A DNA stretch of 64,000 nt, taken from contig CAVOKN010000007.1 in assembly GCA_963696505.1 (NCBI GenBank), forward strand, positions 248,001 to 312,000. Reading direction: 5' to 3'. Each line of letters begins with the position of its first letter. Positions within the stretch are counted from its first letter, which is position 1. The notes beneath the pieces were generated by a model, which saw nothing but the letters and a program-made list of their open reading frames with translations, did no database searches and was not told where the DNA came from. Shown piece after piece: positions 35,581 to 45,100 of this stretch. This DNA is from CAVOKN01 sp963696505 (GTDB lineage Bacteria; Pseudomonadota; Gammaproteobacteria; Burkholderiales; Rhodocyclaceae). Made by a program: the position numbers and the translations under genes.

Positions 35581-38500
35581 TTAGTGGCAGATGGTGCAGC
35601 CGATCGGCGTGCCGGCCGGAATGGTCTGCCCGTTGAGGCGGCGGTCCTTCTTCGCCACCGACAGCACCGTGCCCACGTTGTTGCCGCGGCTACCCGGGCC
35701 ATGACAGCCCGAGCAGTTTGCGGTGTTGCCGCCCAGGTTCTGGTGGCCGCCGTCGACGAAGCTGATCTGCGGACCGGCAGCGGTGCCGGTGGCCACGTTG
35801 GTGTCGTTGCCCACCGGGTGCATGCCGTGCGGTCCGCCCAGCGTGTTGCCGTTGTTCCACCGGGTGCCGTGGCAGGTCTGGCACTCGATGATGGTGCCGG
35901 TGTGCCCCTGCAACTGCCGGGCGGCGACGTTGTCGTTGCGTTCGGATTGGCGTTGGGCCACTCCGCATGGGTCGCGCCGTGGCAGCCTTCGCACATCACG
36001 CCGCCGTGGCCGGTGCTGACCCGGTAGAGCTGCGGATTGCCCGCACCCGGGGTGGCATTGCCCGCACCGGGGTTGGCAAAGGTACCGAAGGTGGCGGGTA
36101 TCGCCGGCTCGGCGAAGCGCTTGTTGGTCGGCACGATGGGCGTCGCCTTGCCATCGCCGTTGCGGTAGGCCTGGCGCAGGCGGATGTTGTCGACATTGCC
36201 GTTCGCGTCCGCCGTGTTCACTCGGACGTTGCCGGTGGCCGTCAGGTTGTTGTTGGCATCACCCGTATGGCAGGACCCGCAGCCCGGCTCGTTGGCCCAG
36301 GGCACCCGCGGCTGGTTGCTGGCCGGGGTGTAGAAGTTGCCCTGGTTCAGCACGAAGGCACCCGGGGTCTGGTCGGCGAAACGCCCCGGAGAAGTCGCGC
36401 CCACCTGCTGCATGCTGCCGTGGCAGTCGCTGCACAGCATGGCGCCGTTGAACATGGCGCCACGCAGGCACTGTACGTTCGTGCCCGGATGGCACTGGTA
36501 GCAGTTCTGCTCCATGGCCGCGAGACGCGCATCCTGGTTGGTCACGGTGCCGGCGGCGTTCTGCACCGGCGGCGGGATCGGCGGGAACAGGTTGTTCGGC
36601 AGCGAGCCGTGGTGGTTGTGCATCACCCGCGAGTTGCTCTGGTGGGCGAGCTGGTTGCGACCGTTGGCGATGGTACCCGGGGCACCGGCCAGCGGGCCGA
36701 GTTGCGCCAGGTCCAGCGCCGGGGTGTAGTGGCACACCTGGCAGACCACCGGCTTGTTCTGCACCAGCGCCTGGTTGGTCAGGCAGGACGCGTACCGTTC
36801 GGGTTCGCGCCGTCGATGGTGCAGGGGTGGCGCGGAGCCGGGGGCCACGCAGTTCTCGCCGGCAGGAACGTTGTCGCAGGCGGTGCTCACGTAGCGCGCG
36901 CCGTGCCTGAAGTCGTGCAGGCGCAGCACGTTGATGTCGGCCGCCCACTCGACGCTGACCCGGCTGGGCAGGTTGGGGTCCGGGTCCTGGGGCTGACCGC
37001 CACCGGCAGGCCGGCGGCTCCAGCGTGTCGGTCGGGTGCGGTGGTGCCGGCTGACTGCACGTTGTTGGATCCGTAGGGTCCGCGTGGCAGTTGGTGCAGC
37101 TCGCCTCGCCCGAGATCGGCAGCACGGTGTCCACCGTGGCGACGTTGGCTCCGGCGCTCCTCGCCTGCACCCGCACCAGCGGGTAGGCGTTCTCGCGGCC
37201 GTTGTCGTCGAAGGCCGCGAACGGGATGCCCGCGCCCTCGTACCAGTTCACGCCCGCCGCGACGTAGCCGAACGGGAAGTTGGTGAAGAAGGGCTTGTCG
37301 ATGTAGTGCTCCTGCGCCAGTTTCGGGTCGTTCGCGCGGTAGGGCTGGAGGATACCCGGCATCGGGTGGAGCACCGCCGTCAGGCTTTCGTCGCCGCTGT
37401 TGATGATGCCGTCCGGACCGAGGTAGAGGTCTTCTACATTGGGCACCGGCAGACCCGTGTCGACGAGACGTTGAACGGAGGACCCGCCAACGGAGTCAGC
37501 GGTGCGCTGGAGCCGGCGCCGGGCTTGAACGGGTCGTATGCCGGGTAGAAGGGATTGTAGGTACCCGCCGGGATCGGGAAGTCCCAGAAGTTCGTCTTGT
37601 AGGTGCGGCCATCGCCCATGCGCCCAGCGAAGGTGTTGCTGGCGAGGATCGGGTCGTTCGGGTTGGACGCCGCGGAGTAGAGCACGGACACCCCTGCCGG
37701 ATTGAGCACCGGACTTGTGGTTGCGCCCGCCGGCGTCTTCTGGACCACCTGCGCCAGCAGCACCTGGAACGGCGGCAGGATGCTCGAAACTCGGGTATCC
37801 AGATCGCCGCAGTGCATGCCGAGGTCGTTGATCGCCAGCACGCTGTAGGCCGAGGTCGCGTTGTTAATGATGGTCTGCGGCGGCACCGTGGCGTCGGGGC
37901 AGCCGATCTGGCTGGTCGAGTTGATCGAGAGCCCCAGGTTCGCCGGGACGCAGTTCACCTGCTGCTGCACGCCGTTGCCGCTGAGGCCGACGTTGACCGT
38001 CGCGGTATCGGGATCGTTGCTGTTGACCGCCACATTTCCCGTGTCGGCGCCAATCTGCCCCGGCCTGTAGCTCACCGAGATGGGGCTCGATGCGCCCGGT
38101 GGCCACGGTGAAGCCGGTCGCGCTGGTGATGGCGAAGTCGGCGCTGCCGGTGCGCACCAGGGTCACGTTGCAGGCGCCGGTGCCGCTGTTGCTCACGGTG
38201 GTGCTGCGCGCGGCCGTGCTGCCGACGGTCACGTTGCCGAAGGCGAGCGCGGTCGGCGCCACGGCGATGTTGCAGACCTGCTGCTGCACCTGCTGGCCGG
38301 TGCCGTCAGGGCCACGTTGACGATGGGTGTGTCGGGGTCGTTGCTCGCGACCGACAGGGTGCCGGTGTCGGCGCCGCCATTGGTGGGCGTGTAGCTCACC
38401 GATACGTTCTGCGATCCGCCGGCCGCCACGCTGAAGGTGAGCGGGGGCGCGACCGCGAACTCGGTGGTGCCGGTGCGGGTCAGGGTCACGTTGCAGGCGG

Positions 38501-39022
38501 CGGTGCCGCTGTTGCTCACCGTCGTGCTCAAGGTGCGCGAGGCACCGATGTTCACGGTGCCGAAGGCGAGCGTGGTCGGCGCCACGGCGATGTTGCAGAC
38601 CTGCTGCACCCCGTCGTCGTCGAGGATGGTGCCGACGCCGGTGCCCTTGGCGATGGTCGCCCGGTCGGGTTTGCTCAGAACGACATTGAAGGTTTCGGTG
38701 GGTTCGGCGGTGTTGTTGTTGATGATCGGCACCGTGATGGTGCGGGTCAGCCGGTTCGCTTCGAACTCTGAGCGTGCCGCTGCGGCTGGATGTAGTCGCT
38801 GCCGGCGGCGGCCGTGCCGTTCTGCGTGGCGTAGTTCACGCGACCCGGCGGTTGAATTCGCCGGGCGCGTCAGCGTGACCGTGAAGATGGCCGCGCGTCC
38901 GGCCCCTCGGTCACCGTGACGTCGTTGATGCTCAACTGCTGTGCCTGGGCCGGGATGGCAAACGCCAACCCGGTCGCAAAGACAAGTGCGGTGCCTAGGC
39001 ACCGGCCTAATAGTGTACTCAT
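35581..39022 (-). pseudogene. Giant secreted nine-haem cytochrome with Calx-beta and anchor-D repeats, frameshifted
   Basis: The start MSTLLGRCLGTALVFATGLA (39022) is a signal peptide ending PAQAQ. Then come a Calx-beta domain (SINDVTVTEG ... TILDDDG), two or three choice-of-anchor-D repeats (CNIAVAPTTLAFGTVNIGAS; CNIAVAPTALAFGNVTVGST), a segment LAINDLGMHCGDLDTRVSSI seen in multihaem proteins, and a C-terminal part with nine CxxCH motifs: CTNCH, CQVCH, CYQCH, CSDCH, CGSCH, CEGCH, CQTCH, CSGCH and CTICH, the last at the very end. Frame changes occur near 38905, 38850, 38775, 38315, 38095, 37455, 37050, about 36800 and 35940. Sequence between them is well conserved and codon-like, so decay is recent or the indels are errors. 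The expected product, about 1,140 residues, would be exported and could carry electrons outside the cell. Confidence 0.75.
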
Positions 39023-39448
39023 GAACCCTCCCGTGGAAGATGAAACGCCAACCGCCTGACCTCTTGTACGACAGCTTCCGACTGTTCAATTTCAGGTACT
39101 TGCATGCAGCCCAGGTCTGTGCCGGGCTATTGGAGGGATCTGGTGTCCCCGTATCCGGCCAAGGGAATTGGCGGCCGGCGTCGCCCTCTGACGGGGCGTG
39201 ACTTACGTCACACAAACCAATCTTGAGCCAACAAAGATTCGTAAAGAAATTGAATCTACACATGCACTTTCAGTTGATATCTATTCTCGTATAAAGACCA
39301 CTTCTTGCCCCGAGCGGCGGGAATGTTTTCCGTCTCGTGCGGTTTGCAATCGCCATGCGGATCATGCCTGCTCTACCCTGTCGAAAGGCTGACAGTTCGG
39401 CGTTCGCTAGCGTTGAAGTCGACCCAACAACGGTGGGCACGGCGCACC
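39023..39448. other. Regulatory and repeat DNA upstream of cytochrome locus 1
   Basis: No gene is seen. The part at 39190-39300 is unusually A+T-rich and holds a CRP-type palindrome (39195-39212), so the locus 1 promoter probably lies here. A REP-like arm (GGGCACGGCGCACCCTAC) lies at 39434-39451. Confidence 0.6.
39195..39212. promoter_or_regulatory. CRP-type palindrome upstream of cytochrome locus 1
   Basis: GCGTGACTTACGTCACAC fits the TGTGA-N6-TCACA pattern of Crp/Fnr-family sites with one mismatch, and lies about 175 bases upstream of the start at 39022. Close relatives lie before cytochrome locus 2 and the polysaccharide operon. Confidence 0.6.
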
Positions 39449-39801
39449 CTACTTCATCGGGGTATTTTGCGACGGCGGCGTGGGGCCAAATAAACGCCAA
39501 CATGCGCTGGCGTTTCGGTTGAAGCCCGGGTTGGCGGTGTTGTGGCAGGTGCCGCACTCGAAGTTGCGGCCGACCGCTTCAGGGCCGGGATGCCGCTTGG
39601 GGCGGGGGTGCCCTTGGCGCTGACCTCGGTGTTACACACAATGCGGATGCGCGGCATCCTGGTCAGCGATTCGCTGGCCAGCTCCAGCAGGCTGCTCTGG
39701 AAATAGCCCGCGATGCGGTCATAGCGTCTGGCGCCCGTCAGTCGCGGCTTGAGAAACGCGTCGAAGAGGTTGGTCGGGCGAGAACTGAAACGACGCAGCA
39801 T
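39449..39801 (-). pseudogene. Chimeric remnant: PLD-type nuclease N terminus joined to a haem-motif fragment
   Basis: From the ATG at 39801, the reading MLRRFSSRPTNLFDAFLKPR ... YDRIAGYFQSSLLELASESL ... RIRIVCNTEVSA matches the N terminus of phospholipase-D-like (HKD) proteins found with helicases in defence loci (recognised from memory). It breaks off after about 62 residues. In another frame, the next bases read RNFECGTCHNTANPGFNRNA up to a stop at 39449-39451, a single CxxCH haem motif with surroundings like the neighbouring cytochromes. Neither part is a complete gene. The start lies directly after the DUF3368 stop, so the nuclease gene was once the next gene of that module. Confidence 0.6.
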
Positions 39802-39802
39802 C

Positions 39803-40285
39803 TCACTCGCCGGCTTGCGACTGGATCAAGGCCACGACCTCGTCTGACAACCAGAGACCGGCCGCACGAATTTTTTCCAGGGATTCGCCAACAGACGCAA
39901 TCAAGCCGCGCCGCTTGGCCAGTAGCAGTACGCCCCCGGTACCCAACATCGGAATGGCCAGGGCTTGCGCGCAGCGCCGGGCATCCAGGTCATCAATCAC
40001 CGCGCGCAGTGAGGGCTCGTCCAATGCCCGGCTCAGCACCGCTGTTTCGCCCTTGCCGAGATTCCACGCCAGAATCCGTGGCGACGGGGCAACCGATTCC
40101 CGCGTCAGCCACGGCGCGCGCACGACGCCGCGGGCAGCGGCATCGTCTTTCTCGCTCGTAAGCTCCTGCCAGACGGCCTCGGGCACGATGATGCGCGGAA
40201 AAAGTTCCGGCAAGAGGTGCGCCTGGCCGCTCCGAAACAATGTGATGAGAGGAGATGCGTTGATGACAACGCGATCAATCGACAT
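39803..40285 (-). CDS. DUF3368 (PIN-like) toxin candidate
   Basis: A 160-residue protein of the DUF3368 family, related to PIN-domain ribonucleases. It has VVINASPLITLFRSGQAHLL at the N terminus (NASPLI replaces the usual DTNVLI), EAVWQELTSE, GKGETAVLSRA and AVIDDLDARRCAQAL, which supply the acidic residues, then MLGTGGVLLLAKRRGLI. It overlaps by 11 bases the UPF0175 gene, its usual antitoxin partner. Toxicity is inferred from family context. Confidence 0.85.
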   Translation of the reverse strand: MSIDRVVINASPLITLFRSGQAHLLPELFPRIIVPEAVWQELTSEKDDAAARGVVRAPWLTRESVAPSPRILAWNLGKGETAVLSRALDEPSLRAVIDDLDARRCAQALAIPMLGTGGVLLLAKRRGLIASVGESLEKIRAAGLWLSDEVVALIQSQAGE

Positions 40286-40529
40286 CGCGCAGCTCTTCCA
40301 ACAATTCCTCGGCAGTGTATTGAAACGGGCTCACCTTGTAGCGCGACAGGGCATCGATGAAGGCGGCCCGCGTCAGGCCGGCGATTTCGGCCCCTCGCCC
40401 CTGGGAAACCCGGCCCAGTTCATACCACTTCACTGCCGCCGCGATACGCAGTTCTTGCGCGAATTCGCGCGGAGCCTGGTGCAAGGTGGCAAACGCTTCT
40501 TCGGGCATCTCCAAAACAAGTTGTGCCAT
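40275..40529 (-). CDS. UPF0175 family antitoxin candidate
   Basis: An 84-residue protein, MAQLVLEMPEEAFATLHQAP, with LRIAAAVKWYELGRVSQGRG followed by AEIAGLTRAAFIDAL, a helix-turn-helix, and a short C-terminal tail. UPF0175 proteins pair with DUF3368 proteins as putative antitoxins. The ATG at 40529 has AGGAGA seven bases upstream, which is why it is preferred over the in-frame ATG at 40589. Confidence 0.85.
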   Translation of the reverse strand: MAQLVLEMPEEAFATLHQAPREFAQELRIAAAVKWYELGRVSQGRGAEIAGLTRAAFIDALSRYKVSPFQYTAEELLEELRDVD

Positions 40530-40542
40530 CTCGTTCTCCTCA

Positions 40543-40800
40543 TCAACCGCGATAATGTTCCACGCCAATCGCCAAACCTGCCATGGCATCCTGCATCGGC
40601 GCCCAGTGCGGGTTATGGGCGGTGACCTCCTGAAGGTAGCCGATTATGGCGGCCAACTGGGTGGTGCGCAGATTCCAGAAATCGGTACTTTCGACCAGAT
40701 GCCGCAGTTCGTCGAGCACGCGCTGCTCGGCATCGCAATCATGCGCGCGCGGTTCGCGGTAATCCAGGATCGAGCGGCGCCGAACGGCGAGTTTCGCGAA
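40543..40800 (-). other. Coding-like fragment without a clear start
   Basis: Between the nadS stop (40801) and a stop at 40543-40545, one minus-strand frame reads SILDYREPRAHDCDAEQRVL, DELRHLVESTDFWNLRTTQL and AAIIGYLQEVTAHNPHWAPM. It has protein-like composition and no internal stop. There is no ATG before the last 20 residues; a GTG in the middle could start a 58-residue product. I do not recognise it. It may be the 3' remnant of a deleted gene of this island. Confidence 0.4.
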
Positions 40801-41098
40801 TCAGGCGTGCAGCGCCTTGAGCGCAACATCCGGCGCGGTCAGCACGATCTTGAGCAAGGCGGCAGCGGGCCCGGTCGGGTTGCGGCGGTGCTGCTCCCAG
40901 TTTTGCAGCGTCTTGACGCTGACTCGCATCAGACGGGCAAACTCGCTTTGCGACAGCCCGATCTGTTCGCGTACCGCCTTCACGTCGGGCGGCGCCACCT
41001 TGATCCGGCGCGAGGCCGGCGCTTCCCCGCGACGCAATCGCCCCGGCTTCTTTCAGGCTTTGCACCAAGTCATCGAACAATGCTTGTTCCATCGTCAT
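40801..41098 (-). pseudogene. NadS/HigA-like helix-turn-helix antitoxin, one extra base
   Basis: The reading starts MTMEQALFDDLVQSLKEAGA at 41098, with an ATGA overlap on the toxin stop. It shifts at about 41032, where one extra base breaks an expected AIARGEAPASRR. The following frame gives IKVAPPDVKAVREQIGLSQS, EFARLMRVSVKTLQNWEQHR and RNPTGPAAALLKIVLTAP, a complete Cro/C1-type helix-turn-helix of the NadS family. A TTG at 41037 could start a 78-residue product with the DNA-binding domain intact, so function may not be lost. Confidence 0.75.
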
Positions 41099-41427
41099 AG
41101 CTCCTTCACAAATTCGCGCAGCAAGGCAGTTTCCCGGTCGGTCAGATCGTCCTTTTTCGACTTCGGGTAGATCAGCAGCATGTAGATCTGCCCATCGCCC
41201 CTGAGCCAGTAGTAGATCACCCGAACGCCGCCGCTCTTGCCACGCCCAGGCAGCGCGAAGCGCAGCTTGCGGATTCCACCGCCCCCCTTGATGACGTCGC
41301 CTCGTTCCGGGTTCTGCACCAGAACATTCTGGAGGCTCGCGTACTCGTCATCCGTCAGCAGATCGGCAAGCAGGCGGGTGAACGTCGGGGTTTCGATGAA
41401 TTCCACGCCTTTGACTGTATGCGCCAT
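41095..41427 (-). CDS. RelE/HigB-type toxin
   Basis: A 110-residue protein, MAHTVKGVEFIETPTFTRLL, with ASLQNVLVQNPERGDVIKGG, GIRKLRFALPGRGKSGGVRV and IYYWLRGDGQIYMLLIYPKS. This is the RelE-fold pattern of toxins paired with NadS/HigA-type antitoxins. The toxin gene precedes the antitoxin gene, as in higBA systems, with an ATGA overlap. The ATG at 41427 is chosen because the fold starts there; the long upstream reading to 42036 is not gene-like. The family cleaves mRNA at the ribosome (family knowledge). Confidence 0.85.
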   Translation of the reverse strand: MAHTVKGVEFIETPTFTRLLADLLTDDEYASLQNVLVQNPERGDVIKGGGGIRKLRFALPGRGKSGGVRVIYYWLRGDGQIYMLLIYPKSKKDDLTDRETALLREFVKEL

Positions 41428-41633
41428 TGGCGGATAGCGCAACGGCGATGACAAATCCTTGGCGTGCGATCGTTTTCCGCTTTCCGGGACAGCCTCTTCC
41501 AGCGGCATGGCGCGTCCCATCGCCGGTGGTGTCTGGAGCGCCGGGGCATGCCGGTCGTATTCGCGGCACCGGCGACCAACGGGAACGCCATGCATCGGCG
41601 GCGCCCGACCGCAGCGACGCCAGCGGCGCCGAG

Positions 41634-42005
41634 TCAGGGCCGCGATGCCGGGTGTGGCGGCGGACAGGCGTGGCGCGCGTAGTGGTCCGGGATCGAGCCT
41701 GCTTCGATGGTCCAGGGTTCGGGATCGGGCGTGCCCTTGTTCATGGCTTCCAGCGTCGGCCCCTCGCCGAGATACCGCACCTTCCAGTTCTTGCAGTCGA
41801 ACCAGCGCTTGATGAAATGGGTGCTGTTGTCCGGCCCCACGCGCTTGGTGACCAGCACCGGGTTCTCGCTCGTCCCCTGTCTCTCGACAATGTAGTTCCG
41901 GCCTTGGGGATCGGACTTCATTTCGACCAGGGAATCGCCGGCAATCGTTCCGGCGCAGGCCAGCAGACCTGCGCTTGCGATCAACGCATGCAGCTTGGAA
42001 ACCAT
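41634..42005 (-). CDS. Small secreted protein, unrecognised family (paralogue 2)
   Basis: A 123-residue protein with a signal peptide (MVSKLHALIASAGLLACAGT, then IAGDS) and an AGGAGG ribosome site upstream of 42005; the ATG at 42026 lacks one. Mature sequence: LVEMKSDPQGRNYIVERQGT, VLVTKRVGPDNSTHFIKRWF, DCKNWKVRYLGEGPTLEAMN and a C-terminal YARHACPPP. It is a clear relative of the protein at 35081-35431 and sits at the same position, after the terminator of a multihaem cytochrome locus. The function is unknown; a periplasmic partner of the cytochromes is a reasonable guess. Confidence 0.72.
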   Translation of the reverse strand: MVSKLHALIASAGLLACAGTIAGDSLVEMKSDPQGRNYIVERQGTSENPVLVTKRVGPDNSTHFIKRWFDCKNWKVRYLGEGPTLEAMNKGTPDPEPWTIEAGSIPDHYARHACPPPHPASRP

Positions 42006-42044
42006 CGGTTCCTCCTTGAAGGCCATTGCGGCCCACGATGCTAC

Positions 42045-42074
42045 AAAAAAAGCCCGGACATTGCTGTCCGGGCT
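42045..42074 (-). terminator. Intrinsic terminator after cytochrome locus 2
   Basis: On the minus strand, a perfect 10-bp stem AGCCCGGACA/TGTCCGGGCT with a four-base loop is followed by TTTTTTT. A second hairpin (CCGGGGA/TCCCCGG, 42087-42106) precedes it. It separates the cytochrome locus from the small secreted gene, as at locus 1. Confidence 0.93.
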
Positions 42075-42125
42075 TGGAGTCAGGAACCGGGGACTGGCGT
42101 CCCCGGACTGAGTGAGGCTGTTACA

Positions 42126-45100
42126 TCAGCGGCCGGTGATGGCGCTGTGGCAGGCGTTGCAACCGGCGTTCTGGTGCTGGCTGCGCGAGTGGATGTTGGT
42201 GAAGTTGCCACTCTGCGTGCCGTGGCAGCTCGGGCTGCACGACCAGTTGCCGTTGGTTCCCTCGGTGAGGCCGGCGCGCGTCACCGCATAGCCCATGTCC
42301 GCCTGAAGGTTCATGCGCAGCGGCTTGCCGGTGGTGAAGGGCGAGATCGGCACGTCGTGGCAGGTACCGCAGGTGTTGGTGGCACCCAGGGAGGCTGCCT
42401 GCGGCTCGACGCCGTGGTTGAGGGTCTGGTAGGTATGGACCGGAACCACTTCCGTGCCGGCCGGCGCGCTGGTGTTCTGGACGCTGGTGCCGCAGACCGT
42501 ATCCGGGTTCTGGCCGAGACCGGTGGCCACCGCGCGGCAGAAGCTGCCGGTACGGAAGAACTCGAAGGTCGATTGCGGAACCAGGCTGTTGACCGGCACG
42601 TCCGGGGTTGTTGACCGAGACGTTACGCGCCAGCTTGCCCCAGTGTTCCTTCATCGGGTAGATCTTGGCAGCGTTAATGCCGGCGCCGTGACCCGCGTGG
42701 TGGCGTTCTCGGGTTGGGGTTGGGACGACCCAGGACGTAGGCCGGCGTGCCGGTGGCCATGCCGAAGGCGGTCGCGATGTTGGCCGGCAGCGGCTTGGTC
42801 GGCGTTTGGGCCAGCGTTTCCTTCAGGTAGTACACCTGGCTGGTGCCGTCGAACCACTGGTAGGTCGGGTTGATCGGTGCCGGCGGAGTGGCGGTGCTGC
42901 TCTTGATCTCCTCCGGCAGCCAGCCACCGCGGCCGTTACAGGCGGTCTGCGTCACATGCGGCTTCTGCCAGTCGCGCGAGACCTCGGTTGCCACGCCCTT
43001 GCCGTAGCGCGGGATGTGGCAGGTCTGGCACGCCACCTTGTTGCTGTGGGTGTTGAAGGTCGCGCCGTTGGTGACGGCGTTGTGCACCGTCGCGGCGTTG
43101 TGGCAGCCGGCGTTGTCGCAGGTGAAGCGCGTGGCGCTGTCGTTGGCCCGCAGATCGAGACCTCGGCCGCGCATCCGGTGAGTCGTTTGACGACCGGTGT
43201 CGTTGACCGTCGGCGTGTCGTCCACGTTGTGGCAGCTCGAGCAGGTCATGTTCGATCCGCCGGTGGCGTCGCCATGTGCCGATCGATGGTGACGTCGGCG
43301 CTGTTGCGGTTGGCAGAGGAAATGTCACCGCGCTTGGCACCGTCGGCAGCACCCGCATTGGCGTGGCAGTTCAGGCAGGTGTTACGCGTGGTGCGATGCA
43401 CCCCTTCCGCGGCCTGCCTCGGTGGTCAGTGCCATGGCGCCGAAGTTGGCAGGAATGCCTGCGGGAAGCGGCAAGACGCTGCCGGGGCGCCAGCCGGGCC
43501 GGAACTGGAAGTCCAGCGTGAGCGCGTTGACGTTCGGAATGCCGGCAAACCCGGTGCGGGTGACGGTGCTGCCGATCGAGGGAACGAGGTTCGCCGGCGG
43601 CATCGGTCGTCACGTTTTGCAGCACCAGAGGTGCGAAGCCTTCGCTCGTGCCCAGCGGGTTGTCGTTGCTGGTCAGCCAGTCGGGGAAGCGCTTGTAGGT
43701 CTCCTGGTGGCACATCAGGCAGTCGATGTTGGCCAGTTCGGTGCGCTGGTCGGCCAGCGGAAGGGCAGCCATCTCGGTCGGCGTCTTCGGGAAGCGGCCG
43801 TTGCCGACGTGACAACCGGCGCAGGTGAAGCGCGGGGAGTTCTCGTGCGTGCCGCAGTAGGTGTTGATGGCAAACGCGACGTTGAGCGCCGGCTGGTTCG
43901 GCAGGATGACCGGGCGGTCGGCCGGACCTTCGCCCGCGTTGCCGGCGATGTTGGTCACGAAGTCGGTCGGGCCGTTCTGCTGGTAGTGCAGCGAACCGTG
44001 CATGTTGCGCGCATCGGCTTCGTGGCAGGCCACGCACTGCGCCGGACCGGTGTACTCGCGTGCGCCGGTGAGGGCGTTGGTGAAGCAGCCGACGTGAGAG
44101 CCGTTGGGGTTGCCGATGTCGGCGGCCGGGTTGCAGGCGGTGGGCGGCGGCGGTGACGCGACATTGCGTGATGGTGCCAATGCCCTGGGCGTCGGTGATG
44201 CTGGCGCCGGCGGAGGGACCGGTCAGATTGACGTTGAAGGTTTCGTTGCCTTCCGTCAATCGCGTCGGTCAGCGTCGCGACCGTGAAGGCCTGGGTGGTG
44301 ACGTTCGCCGCGAAGTTCAGGGTCACGTTGGCGCGGGCGGTGAAGTCGGCTGCAACTGCCGTGCCGTGCCGTCGGCGGTGCTGGCCACGACACTCACTGC
44401 CGTGGTGGTGGTTCCGGCACGGGTCACGGTGAAGCTGGCGGTGCCGCCTTCGGCTACCGTCACGTCGTTGATCGAGAACGTGGCGTTGTTCGGCGGCGGC
44501 GGGGCGACGTTGGTGATGGTGCCGATGCCCTGGGCGTCGGTGATGCTGGCGCCGGCGGAAGCACCGCTCAGATTGACGTTGAAGGTTTCATTGCCTTCCG
44601 TCACTGCGTCGGTCAGCGTCGCGACCGTGAAGGCCTGGGTGGTGACACCCGCGGCGAAGTTCAGGGTGACGTTGGCGCGGGCGGTGTAGTCGCTGCCTGC
44701 CGTGGCGCTGCCGTCGGCGGTGTTGGCGACCACGCTCACTGCGGTGGTGGTGGTGCCGCCACGGGTCACGGTGAAGCTGGCCGTGCCGCCTTCGGCTACC
44801 GTCACGTCGTTGATCGAGAACGTGGCGTTGTTCGGCGGCGGCGGGGCGACGTTGGTGATGGTGCCGATGCCCTGGGCGTCGGTGATGCTGGCGCCGGCGG
44901 ACGCACCGCTCAGATTGACGTTGAAGGTTTCATTGCCTTCCGTCACTGCGTCGGTCAGGGTCGCGACCGTGAAGGCCTGGGTGGTGACGCCTGCGGCGAA
45001 GTTGATGGTCACGCCGGTGCGTGCCGTGTAGTCGCTGCCTGCCGTGGCGCTGCCGTCGGCGGTGTTGGCGACCACGCTCACTGCCGTGGTGGTGGTGCCG

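Noticed and set aside
36259..37446. Separate mid-sized cytochrome proteins within locus 1 (readings at 35154-36929, 36259-37446 and 37434-38075)
   Set aside because: They join into one protein with continuous domain order, and none has its own ribosome site or signal peptide.
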